Assembly: GCF_019599465.1 (NCBI RefSeq)
Contig: NZ_RKLR01000014.1
Span: 1 to 64,000 of the forward strand
Reading direction: 5' to 3'
Origin: Haloarcula rubra
Lineage (GTDB): Archaea > Halobacteriota > Halobacteria > Halobacteriales > Haloarculaceae
Length of the DNA: 64,000 nucleotides
The notes beneath the pieces are model-generated. The model worked only from the letters and a program-made list of their open reading frames with translations, made no database searches and was not told the origin of the DNA. Positions 43,426 to 51,776 of this stretch are shown one piece after another (the stretch's first letter is position 1; each line of letters starts with the position of its first letter). The position numbers and the translations under genes were made by a program.

Positions 43426-44457
43426 TCAACCGAGTTCGAGCGTCTCGAAGTAGTCGAGACAGGTCACCAATGCCGGATTCGGTTCGTAGTAGACGTTCTG
43501 GTCGGTTCGGTCGAACTCTACGACGCCGGCATCGCTCAAGCGGGGCAGATGATTGTGGACGAGCGTCTTCCTGAGTTGGTCTCGGGGAGGTACGTCTCGG
43601 CCCGGGACTGCCGTCGCCCGCCTGTGCACTTCGTCGACCAACGTGTCGAGTGGAATCGTCCCTGCCTCTCGGTCTTTGAGGTGGTACAGTACCGTTCTCC
43701 GTACGGGTGCCGACAGGAGCGCTAGCACCGTGTCGAAGGAGTACCGTAGCGACACGGCGTCGGACTGGTCGGCCGCCACGCCCGTCCGCTCCGCTGGCGG
43801 TGTCGGCGTCTGGCGGAACGTCGGCCGCTCGTCGGCGTCCGTCCCATCCGCGACTATCCACCCCTCACCGTCGTACTCCACTACCGCGTCGACCAGCGGC
43901 CGCAACGTCGTCAGCGTTGCCTCGTCGCAGGTTGCCGTGTCGAGGTGGTAGTGGATGCCGGCGTCGAGGTCGGCAGCGAGTTCGTTCAGTCCTGTGACGA
44001 GCGTGACGACGTCGTGCGTATCGAACTGCTCCAGCAACGCTGTCACCGAGTGGACACAGACTTGTGTCGGTTGGTCGGTCTGTTCCCAAGCACCGAGGTA
44101 CCTGGCGATGGTCAATCCCACGTCCAGTATGTCAGCTTCGGCGGCCAGCATCTCGACGTCGACCGTCGACGTTGACGCGACCGAACTCGACTGTGGTACT
44201 GTCGAGACACCCGGCCGGGCGTCTACGATGGTCGCTCGTTTCGGATCGCCTTCGTCGGCGTGCTGGTGCCAGACAGACAGGCGTTCCTCGGGTGTCGCTT
44301 CGGTCGTCACACTCAGCACGTTCGTCTCTGCCGGCGGCGTCGCAGTCAGTAGGTCGATACACGCTTCGTCGTCGGGGTCACTGTCTGCGGGTGCGAGAAG
44401 GAGTACCGATGTCGCGTCAGTGAGATACTGTGCGAGTCCTTCTCGGTCGAACGTCAT
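43426..44457 (-). CDS. DUF7504-like sensor with DUF7344-type winged helix
   Basis: 343 residues. The N-terminal 210 resemble the haloarchaeal DUF7504 domain, a RecA/KaiC-like fold without an evident Walker A (SVLLLAPADSDPDDEACIDLL; VCVHSVTALLEQFDTHDV; GIHYHLDTATCDE). The C-terminal 100 form a winged helix of DUF7344 type (SFDTVLALLSAPVRRTVLYHL ... LPRLSDAGVVEFD). Together they suggest a transcriptional regulator with a degenerate ATPase sensor. No target is evident from the neighbours. Confidence 0.65.
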   Translation of the reverse strand: MTFDREGLAQYLTDATSVLLLAPADSDPDDEACIDLLTATPPAETNVLSVTTEATPEERLSVWHQHADEGDPKRATIVDARPGVSTVPQSSSVASTSTVDVEMLAAEADILDVGLTIARYLGAWEQTDQPTQVCVHSVTALLEQFDTHDVVTLVTGLNELAADLDAGIHYHLDTATCDEATLTTLRPLVDAVVEYDGEGWIVADGTDADERPTFRQTPTPPAERTGVAADQSDAVSLRYSFDTVLALLSAPVRRTVLYHLKDREAGTIPLDTLVDEVHRRATAVPGRDVPPRDQLRKTLVHNHLPRLSDAGVVEFDRTDQNVYYEPNPALVTCLDYFETLELG

Positions 44458-44664
44458 TGGTTCGTGTTATTTGTCTAATCCTAAAAGCATTTCCACGGAG
44501 ACTGTCACGATTCGGGAGGCGATGTCGTAGAATCAGCGAAGATTCGACCGATAGGCGCAAGATATGAACAGTGCGATCATCACATCCGGTCCGTCCCGAA
44601 GTGCCTACTGCCCCCCTATACGGCGCTTAACTAACGGCGTCTCTCCCGATGTACCGACCGAGCA

Positions 44665-44907
44665 ATGACCACGACAGCCGAAAGGGGCGAAGAGCCACTC
44701 ACCGAGAAACAGCGACGGATTCTCGACTACCTGAAATCGAACGCCGAGACGGAGACGTACTTCAAATCACGCCTCATCGGCCGAGAACTCGGGTTGTCTG
44801 CGAAAGAGGTCGGAACGAACATGGCTGTCATCGAAGCGGGTGAGTACGACGTCGCTGTCGAGAAGTGGGGGTACTCGTCGTCGACGACGTGGCAAGTCGA
44901 ACTCTGA
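44665..44907 (+). CDS. DUF7123 small helix-turn-helix protein
   Basis: 80 residues. LTEKQRRILDYLKSNA, then FKSRLIGRELGLSAKEVGTNM is a winged-helix reading head, ending WGYSSSTTWQVEL, which is highly conserved in the haloarchaeal DUF7123 family. Likely DNA-binding; regulatory target unknown. Upstream CTTATACGGCG-like sequence may be its promoter. Confidence 0.8.
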   Translation: MTTTAERGEEPLTEKQRRILDYLKSNAETETYFKSRLIGRELGLSAKEVGTNMAVIEAGEYDVAVEKWGYSSSTTWQVEL

Positions 44908-45093
44908 TGACGATGTCCCGCCTCCCCCGACGCTCCCACCTGAAAGAGTGGGACGTAGCCGAGGACCTCGTCGGGACGCTTCCGTCGCTTCCGCCCGGTC
45001 AGGACGGAACTTGGTGGTCGTGTCGACGTCCGACGGGCCCCCGCCGGCAGTGGTACGATACTATATTACCAGCTATCTATCAAGAAGTAACGA

Positions 45094-46407
45094 ATGGTGC
45101 CCTCCGGAGCTAATCAACGTGGTCTCTCACGGCGGACCGTGCTGCGTTCGACGGCCGGTTTCGCGGCCGGTCTCGCGTCCGTAGGGACCGGTTCGGCCCA
45201 GTCGTTGACCGTGGCTTCACCGACCGTCCTGACGTGGAACGTCTCCCTCGGCGTCGACCTGACGCGGCTCTTTCGAGCGGAGTCGCTCGCCGACGTCGAG
45301 CGCATCGCGGGACGCCTTCTCGCCGATGTCGACCCCCCGGCGTACGAGGCCCGGGCCGAAGCGATCGCAGGAGAGATTGCCGCGACCGACGCGGACGTGG
45401 TCGCTCTGCAGGAGGCAGCGGTGTTTCGGACCCAGGAGTCGAGTGATTACGGCGCAGAGAGCGAGACGCCGGCCAAGGCGGTTCTCGTCGATATCCTGTC
45501 GGAGATAACGACGGCGCTCTCGGCGCGCGGCCTCGACTACAGCGTCGCCGCTGAGACGGTCACGACCGACTTCGAGGTCCCCGCAGCCACCGACGGGGGG
45601 ACCGTCGACGTCCGCATCACCGACAGGGACGTGTTGCTCGTCCGTAGCGACGTCGCAGTCGAGCCTGCGGTGGCCGACACCTTCGACGCTGCGCTCGAAC
45701 TCACAGTGCCGGAAAGTGACGAGAAGGTCGTCCTCCGGCGCGGATTCTGCTCTGCGACAGTGCGTCTGGACGGCGGCCGGTTCACTGCTGTCTCGACCCA
45801 CCTTGAGTCGGTAACACAACTGTTCCGCCTCTCACAGGCCAGAGAGCTACTCGCCCGTCTCCCGTCGGACCGACCAGTCGTACTCTGTGGAGACTTCAAT
45901 AGCGGTCCCGGCGGGCCGACACAGACCTACGACCACCTCACTGCGTCGTTCGACGACGCCTACGCCGTTCGCCGATCCGATACGGACGGTAACACCTGCT
46001 GTCAGGCGACGGACCTCCGCAACGAAGAGTCACAGTTGACTCGCCGAATCGATGCCGCTCTCTACCGAGGTGGGCTTCGGCCCACGGCAGTCCGACGAGT
46101 CGGCCACGAACCGACCGCGCGCGTCGAAGTACAACACGACGGTGAGACCGTCAGCGTGTGGCCCTCGGACCACGCTGGCGTGGTCGCGACGTTCGAACTG
46201 ACCGCGACGACGCCGACTGGAACGCCCGAACCGACAACAAAGACGCCTGCGTCGGCCACGGAGAGTGAGTCGACGGTCACCGGTACGCCGTCCCCGACCG
46301 GTGGGTCACCGGAGACGACAGCGGGTGCGTCTGGACCGGGGATGGGGCTCGCTGGGGCTATCGTCGGGCTAGTGGTAGGCGTCCTCTCATGGTCGCGCCG
46401 GGAGTGA
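45094..46407 (+). CDS. Secreted endonuclease/exonuclease/phosphatase-fold protein
   Basis: 437 residues. The signal MVPSGANQRGLSRRTVLRSTAG has a twin-arginine motif and no lipobox. The EEP core shows TWNVSLG, the catalytic Glu in VVALQEAAVF, STHLES, LCGDFNSGPGG, and the last His in PSDHAGVVA, all the key residues. A Thr/Pro/Ser-rich linker of about 60 residues and a C-terminal hydrophobic segment with PGMG start and Arg-Arg-Glu end follow, resembling a PGF-CTERM archaeosortase anchor. It is therefore an S-layer-anchored nuclease, phosphodiesterase or sphingomyelinase-like enzyme. Confidence 0.82.
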   Translation: MVPSGANQRGLSRRTVLRSTAGFAAGLASVGTGSAQSLTVASPTVLTWNVSLGVDLTRLFRAESLADVERIAGRLLADVDPPAYEARAEAIAGEIAATDADVVALQEAAVFRTQESSDYGAESETPAKAVLVDILSEITTALSARGLDYSVAAETVTTDFEVPAATDGGTVDVRITDRDVLLVRSDVAVEPAVADTFDAALELTVPESDEKVVLRRGFCSATVRLDGGRFTAVSTHLESVTQLFRLSQARELLARLPSDRPVVLCGDFNSGPGGPTQTYDHLTASFDDAYAVRRSDTDGNTCCQATDLRNEESQLTRRIDAALYRGGLRPTAVRRVGHEPTARVEVQHDGETVSVWPSDHAGVVATFELTATTPTGTPEPTTKTPASATESESTVTGTPSPTGGSPETTAGASGPGMGLAGAIVGLVVGVLSWSRRE

Positions 46408-46520
46408 AATACGCCTCGATACCTGTACAGCCCACGGCGGATTCAACGAGTACGTATCGGCTCCGAACTGCCGAATACTGTCCGAGCGCTACGAGCGTAG
46501 GTTTCGAAGGGGCCCTGTTG

Positions 46521-46553
46521 GTATAGCTGACTAGCTAAGCTAGCTGGCTATAC
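46521..46553. repeat. Inverted repeat with CTAG words
   Basis: GTATAGC (46521-46527) pairs with GCTATAC (46547-46553) and inner CTAGCT with AGCTAG, with three poorly paired bases between. The whole gap 46408-46672 has four CTAG tetramers, a word usually rare in haloarchaeal DNA. It lies between the convergent EEP and DUF5783 genes. Confidence 0.5.
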
Positions 46554-46672
46554 TATTATCGGATGTGCAAACGAACTATCTCTATCACCTTCGATGTCGA
46601 AATATCACCATCTCTGAACAGATTTCGCCTAGTCGGCGCTAGAGCCCAGCTAACTATTCTCCTCTTAGTTAA

Positions 46673-46993
46673 TCACGTCTCAAATGTGAAGATACTGCGC
46701 AGCTCTCGCTCAATATTATCGGTAAATTCGGTGAGTACGGTTTCGAACGTCGCTTCGTCGCCCGGCAGTGACGCCGCACGCTCGTCGACGTCCTCGGGCA
46801 GTCTGACACTGAACTCGCCGTCGCCTTCGTACACCGGTTCGCTCTCGCTGAGAACCTGCCGGTCGATAGCCCGAAGCACCTCGGAGTCATACTGTCCGTG
46901 CAACGTCTGATAGGCGTTCGAGTACGCCGTCTCTAACTCCTCGAAGTAGTGGACGTACTTCTCTTCGAACTTCTCAGGGTCGAAATCGGTCAT
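46673..46993 (-). CDS. DUF5783 family protein
   Basis: 106 residues starting MTDFDPEKFEEKYVHYFEEL, followed by HGQYDSEVLRAIDRQVLSE and EPVYEGDGEFSVRLPED. These are the conserved blocks of the haloarchaeal DUF5783 family, small acidic cytosolic proteins of unknown role. No motifs for catalysis or metal binding. Confidence 0.8.
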   Translation of the reverse strand: MTDFDPEKFEEKYVHYFEELETAYSNAYQTLHGQYDSEVLRAIDRQVLSESEPVYEGDGEFSVRLPEDVDERAASLPGDEATFETVLTEFTDNIERELRSIFTFET

Positions 46994-47434
46994 TGTTGAG
47001 TATTTTCGTGACGAGATTTAAGCATTCTGCGACTATATATCGACAATACACGTCAGCGGCCTCGTCGTCAGTGCCAGTTATCGTGCTCGTATTCGAGACA
47101 CCAAAGATATGAGACAATCCGATTCGGAGTCTCGAATATCATTCGAGAACATTCGTATTACTAAATATGAAGACAAATTTCGATATTCTGTATCTGTATC
47201 TCTCAGAATAAATTATATACGTAAAATATATGGTCATACTACGAATTTTGTGTGAGGATGGGCGCATTCTGTATGTATTTGGGGTGGGCCAACACAAGCA
47301 AACAGCAGCGTCGCTACTATGGCGTCGGTTCAGTTCCTCATCCCCGAGAATCGCTGGCTTTCGGGCGGTAGTTCATTGCCGCAGGTCTGTCCAGCAATGG
47401 TTTTAATATATCATCACACACAGCTCTATCCGTC
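46994..47434. promoter_or_regulatory. AT-rich region with palindrome and promoter of the sugar genes
   Basis: 441 bases without a gene. It contains a perfect inverted repeat TCTCGAATATCATTCGAGA (47130-47148, 8-bp arms, 3-nt spacer) and a TATA box TTTTAATATAT at 47401-47411 placed about 29 bases before the ATG at 47435, giving a leaderless transcript. The palindrome is a candidate operator, about 290 bases upstream. Confidence 0.55.
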
Positions 47435-48403
47435 ATGCAAGTAGGCGTATTAACCGTCCCGTTAGCCAGTGAACCACTTACAGATTCTCTGTCGTATCTG
47501 GACGGCATCGGCGTTGACGCCGTGGAGTTGGGCTGTGGCGGCTATCCGGGCGACGACCACCTCCCGCGCGAGGAGTATCTGGACGACGATGCGGCACAGA
47601 CCGCGCTCCACGACCTACTGGACGAGTACGAGATGGAGGTAAGCGCGCTGGCGACCCACAACAACCCGCTCCACCCCGACGAGGGCCGGGCGGCCGAGGC
47701 GGACACGGAACTCCGCGAGGCCATCGAACTCGCCGACCAGCTCGGCGTCGACGCGGTCACCTGTTTCTCCGGGCTCCCGGCCGGCGGGCCCAACGACGAA
47801 GTGCCCAACTGGGTGACCGCGCCGTGGCCCAGCGAACACGCCGACGCCCACGACTACCAGTGGGACGTCGCCGTCGAGTACTGGGCCGACCTCGCCGACC
47901 ACGCCGCCGCCCACGACGTCGACGTCGCCATCGAGATGCACCCGAACATGCTCGTCTACGAGCCACACGGGCTGTTGAAACTCCGCGAGGCCACGAACGA
48001 ACGCGTCGGCGCGAACTTCGACCCCTCGCACCTCTACTGGCAGGGCATCGACGTGACCGCGGCCATCCGCCTGCTGGGCGACCACGACGCCATCCACCAC
48101 TTCCACGCCAAAGACACCAAAGTCTACGACGAGAACGCTCGGGAGAAGGGCGTCCTCGACACGACCGGATATACGGAGGAAGCGGACCGCTCGTGGCTGT
48201 TCCGCTCCATCGGTTACGGCCACGGCGAACAGCACTGGAAAGACGTCGTCTCCACACTGCGGATGGTCGGCTACGACGGCGCCCTCTCTATCGAACACGA
48301 GGACTCGCTCACCAGCGCCCGCGAGGGACTGGAGAAGGCCGTCGACGTCCTCGACCGCGCCGTCTTCGAAACCCAACCCGGCGACGCCTACTGGGCGGAG
48401 TAA
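47435..48403 (+). CDS. Sugar phosphate isomerase/epimerase-like TIM barrel 1
   Basis: 322 residues of the xylose-isomerase-like family. Conserved acidic/His sites are present: VDAVELGCGGYPGDDH, ALATHNNPLH, DVAIEMHPNMLVYEP (Glu), NFDPSHLYWQGID (Asp/His), HHFHAKDTKV and SIEHEDS, the usual metal ligands. Such enzymes interconvert keto- and aldo-sugars, epimerise, or dehydrate inosose. It precedes a Gfo/Idh dehydrogenase on the same strand, a pairing common in inositol and rare-sugar catabolism. Confidence 0.85.
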   Translation: MQVGVLTVPLASEPLTDSLSYLDGIGVDAVELGCGGYPGDDHLPREEYLDDDAAQTALHDLLDEYEMEVSALATHNNPLHPDEGRAAEADTELREAIELADQLGVDAVTCFSGLPAGGPNDEVPNWVTAPWPSEHADAHDYQWDVAVEYWADLADHAAAHDVDVAIEMHPNMLVYEPHGLLKLREATNERVGANFDPSHLYWQGIDVTAAIRLLGDHDAIHHFHAKDTKVYDENAREKGVLDTTGYTEEADRSWLFRSIGYGHGEQHWKDVVSTLRMVGYDGALSIEHEDSLTSAREGLEKAVDVLDRAVFETQPGDAYWAE

Positions 48404-48420
48404 CTGCCGAGATACTCACA

Positions 48421-48582
48421 ATGACTACGAAACCACTCGATATCGGCGTTCTGGGGTATCGCTCCACGGCCACCTTTTTCCGCCTCGGGTCGCCTGCGGC
48501 GACCACTCGGCGCAAAAACGTGGGCGAAAAAGGCCGCTCGCTCACGCTGTTCGCTCGCGGCACGGGAGAGACGAGCGCATGA
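48421..48582 (+). CDS. Chimeric truncated duplicate of the Gfo/Idh start
   Basis: A 53-residue ORF opens MTTKPLDIGVLGYR, nearly the same as the next gene (MTTEPLDIGVLGYR). The first 43 bases match the later copy at 38 positions; then a spacer of about 115 bases follows, with a hairpin (48488-48504) and repeat-like sequence. Its TGA overlaps the ATG of the full gene by four bases. It looks like a leader created by insertion of a repeat between duplicated gene starts. It probably has no enzyme function but may carry ribosomes to the real start. Confidence 0.55.
   Translation: MTTKPLDIGVLGYRSTATFFRLGSPAATTRRKNVGEKGRSLTLFARGTGETSA
48488..48504. repeat. Hairpin within the inserted spacer
   Basis: GGTCGCC (48488-48494), loop TGC, GGCGACC (48498-48504). 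It lies in the spacer that separates the two copies of the Gfo/Idh start. The spacer resembles short repeats seen inside haloarchaeal genes; identity not checked. Confidence 0.45.
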
Positions 48583-49688
48583 CCACAGAACCACTCGACA
48601 TCGGCGTTCTGGGGTACCGCTTCATGGGCAAAGCGCACGCAAATGCGTTCGCGCGCTTGCCCATGTTCTTCGAGGACGCGCCCGAACTCAACCGCGACGT
48701 ACTGGTCGGGCGCGACGAAGACGCGCTGGCAGACGCCGCCGACCAACTCGGGTTCGCGCGGACGGCGACCGACTGGCGCGACGTGATAGACGACGTGGAC
48801 GTGTTCTACAACCTCGGGCCGAACCACGTCCACGCCGAGCCGTCCATCGCGGCGCTGGAAGCCGGGACGCCGGTCTTCTGCGAAAAACCACTGGCGCCGA
48901 CGCTGGAGACGGCCGAACAGATGGCCGAAGCCGCCGCCGACGCGGCAGTGCCGGCGGGCATCGCGTTCAACTACCGGTTCATCCCGGCCATCCAGTACGC
49001 GAAGAACCTCATCGACGCCGGGGAGTTGGGAGAGATTCGCCACTTCCGCGGGCGGTACTTACAGGACTGGCTGACCGACCCCGAAGCGCCGTGGTCGTGG
49101 CGCAACGACGCGGAGATGGCCGGCAGCGGCGCGCTCGGGGACTTGGGCGCGCACACGATTGATTTGGCGCGGTTCCTCGTCGGGGGCATCGCGGAACTGA
49201 GCGGGCACCTGCGGACGTTCGTCGACGAGCGACCGATCGAAGACGGAAGCGAGACGCGGCCGGTCACGGTCGACGACGCGTACTCGGCACAGGTCGCCTT
49301 CGAGAACGGCGTGATGGGAACCTTGGAGGCCTCGCGGTTCGCCAACGGCCACAAGAACGACCATACGGTAGAGATAGAAGGCTCGGAGGGAAGCCTGCGG
49401 TTCTCGCTGGAGCGGCTGAACGAACTGGAACTGCTACGCGAGGACGGGCGGGGCTTCGAGACGATACTGATGACAGAGGCCGAGGATCCGTACGTCGAGC
49501 ACTGGTGGCCGCCGGGCCACGTCATCGGGTGGGAACACACGTTCGTCCACGAGAACTACGAGTTCCTCTCGGCCGTCGCCGACGACGCCGCCTACGAACC
49601 CAGCTTCGCCGACGGACTGGCCGTCCAGCGGGTACTGGACGCTGTCGAACGGAGCGATGCCAACGGCGAGTGGGTCGACGTCGCGTAG
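48579..49688 (+). CDS. Gfo/Idh/MocA-family oxidoreductase
   Basis: 369 residues. The N-terminal Rossmann part has GYRFMGKAHANAF in the dinucleotide-binding turn, FYNLGPNHVHAEPS and the catalytic-lysine motif FCEKPLAPTLE; the C-terminal part has DLGAHTIDLARF, with the family's Asp/His. It oxidises a sugar or cyclitol with NAD(P). Coupled by ATGA overlap to the chimeric leader ORF, and preceded by the TIM-barrel isomerase, so the three form one transcript. Confidence 0.88.
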   Translation: MTTEPLDIGVLGYRFMGKAHANAFARLPMFFEDAPELNRDVLVGRDEDALADAADQLGFARTATDWRDVIDDVDVFYNLGPNHVHAEPSIAALEAGTPVFCEKPLAPTLETAEQMAEAAADAAVPAGIAFNYRFIPAIQYAKNLIDAGELGEIRHFRGRYLQDWLTDPEAPWSWRNDAEMAGSGALGDLGAHTIDLARFLVGGIAELSGHLRTFVDERPIEDGSETRPVTVDDAYSAQVAFENGVMGTLEASRFANGHKNDHTVEIEGSEGSLRFSLERLNELELLREDGRGFETILMTEAEDPYVEHWWPPGHVIGWEHTFVHENYEFLSAVADDAAYEPSFADGLAVQRVLDAVERSDANGEWVDVA

Positions 49689-50011
49689 GCGAAAAAGGAC
49701 TGTTAGAAAATTTTTAATAGTTGGAGGCGAGATCCAAAAGTGGATACTCAGAACGAGTGTCCACGGTGACGATACCTCTGACTCGTCAGTCATGGGTCCG
49801 GTGCTGTCAGTCCACCGTCCGTCACCACCCCCAATCCACCCCACCACTTCCCCACCGTTTTCATCGAGTTACGGCACGAGCGACTGCTATCTGTTTCGAA
49901 GCCGACCGGGGGCGATATCGTATCGGCGGACCGCCGCAACGGACGCGTCAGAGAAGCGGTGATACGGTGCGAGTTAGCTGACAGAGGTACCGAATCGACT
50001 ACCGTGGGAAG
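49689..50011. other. Intergenic, convergent 3' ends
   Basis: 323 bases with no gene seen, between the Gfo/Idh gene and the minus-strand ABC permease operon. A T-rich AATTTTTAATAG at about 49708-49720 soon after the Gfo/Idh stop may act as its terminator. Confidence 0.4.
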
Positions 50012-50863
50012 TCACTCTTTGACTGCTCCTTTGGTCAATCCGGAGATGATGTACCGTTGAGTCACCAGCAGGAACACCGCCACGGGTGCGATGGTAATGA
50101 CAATCCCGGCCGAAAGTTCGTTCCACGCGATGTTGTACTGGCCGACGAACTCGGTAGTGGCGACGGGCAGTGTCTTCGCCTCCGTCCGGGTCAGGACGAG
50201 CGCGAAAAAGTACTCGTTCCAAGTCAGGATGAAGCTGATGATGGCGGCGGCGCCGATACCTGGTTTGATGAGCGGGAGGTAGATGTGATAGAACGTCTGG
50301 AGGTGGGTCGCACCGTCGACCTCGGCGGCTTCACCGAGGCTGTCGGGGATGTCGTCGATGAACCCACGAGTGAACCAGACGATGAGCGGAAGCGTAAACA
50401 CGGCGTACACGAGACCGAGCCAGAGACTGCTGTCCAGCGACCCCAGTGCGCGGAAGATATTGAAGTACGGGATGGTCGCGACGATGGGCGGGAGCATGAA
50501 GATGGAGAGGAAGAAAAAGCCCAGATGGTGGTCGAGGTTCAGTCCAAAATCGTACCGGACGATGACGTACGTCGCGGGAATGCCCAGTACCAACCCGACG
50601 ACGACGGCGATGAGCGTCGCGACGAGACTGTTGACGACGTAGTCGAAGTACGCGCCCTGAATCAGGATGGACTCGTACGCGTCGAGCGTGACCGTTTCCG
50701 GAATCCAGATGGGTGGCAGTCGGAACGAGGCGCGTGTCGTCATCACCGACCGGGTGAGTATCCAGTAGATGGGGAACAACGCCACGAGCGTAGCGAGTGC
50801 GACGAATAGCGTTCCGGTTCTATCGAGCAGTGCGTCTGTATCGAGTGGGGATGTCGTACTCAT
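50012..50863 (-). CDS. CUT1 ABC sugar permease, MalG-type
   Basis: 283 residues with six membrane helices. The EAA coupling loop reads EAAEVDGATHLQTFYHIYLPLIKPG, which I split as EAAEVDGATHLQTF / IYLPLIKPG; it is the mark of CUT1 permeases that contact the ATPase. Third gene of the binding protein-MalF-MalG operon, 2 bases after the MalF-like gene. The ATPase is provided by the gene at 54189 on the other strand. Confidence 0.9.
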   Translation of the reverse strand: MSTTSPLDTDALLDRTGTLFVALATLVALFPIYWILTRSVMTTRASFRLPPIWIPETVTLDAYESILIQGAYFDYVVNSLVATLIAVVVGLVLGIPATYVIVRYDFGLNLDHHLGFFFLSIFMLPPIVATIPYFNIFRALGSLDSSLWLGLVYAVFTLPLIVWFTRGFIDDIPDSLGEAAEVDGATHLQTFYHIYLPLIKPGIGAAAIISFILTWNEYFFALVLTRTEAKTLPVATTEFVGQYNIAWNELSAGIVITIAPVAVFLLVTQRYIISGLTKGAVKE

Positions 50864-50865
50864 GA

Positions 50866-51771
50866 TTATCTCGCCTCGTTGACTCGTGAGAGTGCGGCGA
50901 TGAACACGTTGCTCACGAGGATGATGAACACCAGGAACAGGAACGACATCGCGGCCGCGCTCGCGGTGTTGAGGAACGAGAAGGCGTTCTCGTAGATGAG
51001 CATCGTGAGCGTCTTGGTCGACCCACCGGGGCCACCGCCGGTCATCGCGAATATCTTGTCACCGCCCTTGAACGCCATGATGAGGCGGATGAGCGCGGTC
51101 ACGAGCAACACGGGGTATAACTGCGGAAGGATGATGTATCGGAATCGCTGGAGGCGGGTCGCCCCGTCTATCTTGGCCGCCTCGATGAGGCTCTCCGGAA
51201 TCGTCTGGAGGCCGGCGTAGACCAGCACAAACACGAACGGCGTCCACTGCCAGACGTCCGCGGCGACGACGGTCACCATCGCCAGTTGCGGGTCACTGAG
51301 CCACACCGGTTCCGGGAGACCGATAGTGCCGAACAAGTAGTTGACGATACCGAGGTTCGAACTGAAGAACCACCGGAACATCAGCCCGACAGCGAAGGTA
51401 CTCAGCACCATCGGTAACAGAAGGATGGTCTGGACCGACCGCTCGAACCGGTTGACAGAGTTGTATGCCATCGCGAGCGCCGTCCCGAAGAGGAGTTCGA
51501 GGCCGACCGACGGCACCGCGAACAGCAGCGTCGCGACGACGGCCTCGTGGAACGAGGGGCTGAGAATCACGTCGACGTAGTTCTCTAGACCGACGAATGC
51601 GCCGCCGACGCCCTCCGAGAGACTCAATCTGAGGAGGAACACCATCGGGTAAACGATCCACGCGACGGCGTAGAGGAACGCCGGTAAGACCATCCCGTAC
51701 TTGAATACGGTCCGACGGTCGACAGATTGCCACGTGACCCCGTCGAGTGACGGGAGTGTGCGTGTCGCCAT
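50866..51771 (-). CDS. CUT1 ABC sugar permease, MalF-type
   Basis: 301 residues, six to seven membrane helices. The EAA loop is EAAKIDGATRLQRFRYI. The N-terminal part has AWIVYPMVFLLRLSLSEG, typical of the MalF/UgpA-type partner. Coupled closely to the binding-protein gene upstream (5 bases) and the MalG-like gene downstream. Confidence 0.9.
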   Translation of the reverse strand: MATRTLPSLDGVTWQSVDRRTVFKYGMVLPAFLYAVAWIVYPMVFLLRLSLSEGVGGAFVGLENYVDVILSPSFHEAVVATLLFAVPSVGLELLFGTALAMAYNSVNRFERSVQTILLLPMVLSTFAVGLMFRWFFSSNLGIVNYLFGTIGLPEPVWLSDPQLAMVTVVAADVWQWTPFVFVLVYAGLQTIPESLIEAAKIDGATRLQRFRYIILPQLYPVLLVTALIRLIMAFKGGDKIFAMTGGGPGGSTKTLTMLIYENAFSFLNTASAAAMSFLFLVFIILVSNVFIAALSRVNEAR

Positions 51772-51776
51772 TGGCC

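Noticed and set aside
44907-45113. Possible 68-residue ORF between the DUF7123 and EEP genes (MTMSRLPRRSHLKEWD)
   Set aside because: It overlaps the EEP start and its last third is the AT-rich promoter of that gene; the protein is basic and has no acidic bias. The first 35 codons look G/C-rich but not enough to call it a gene.
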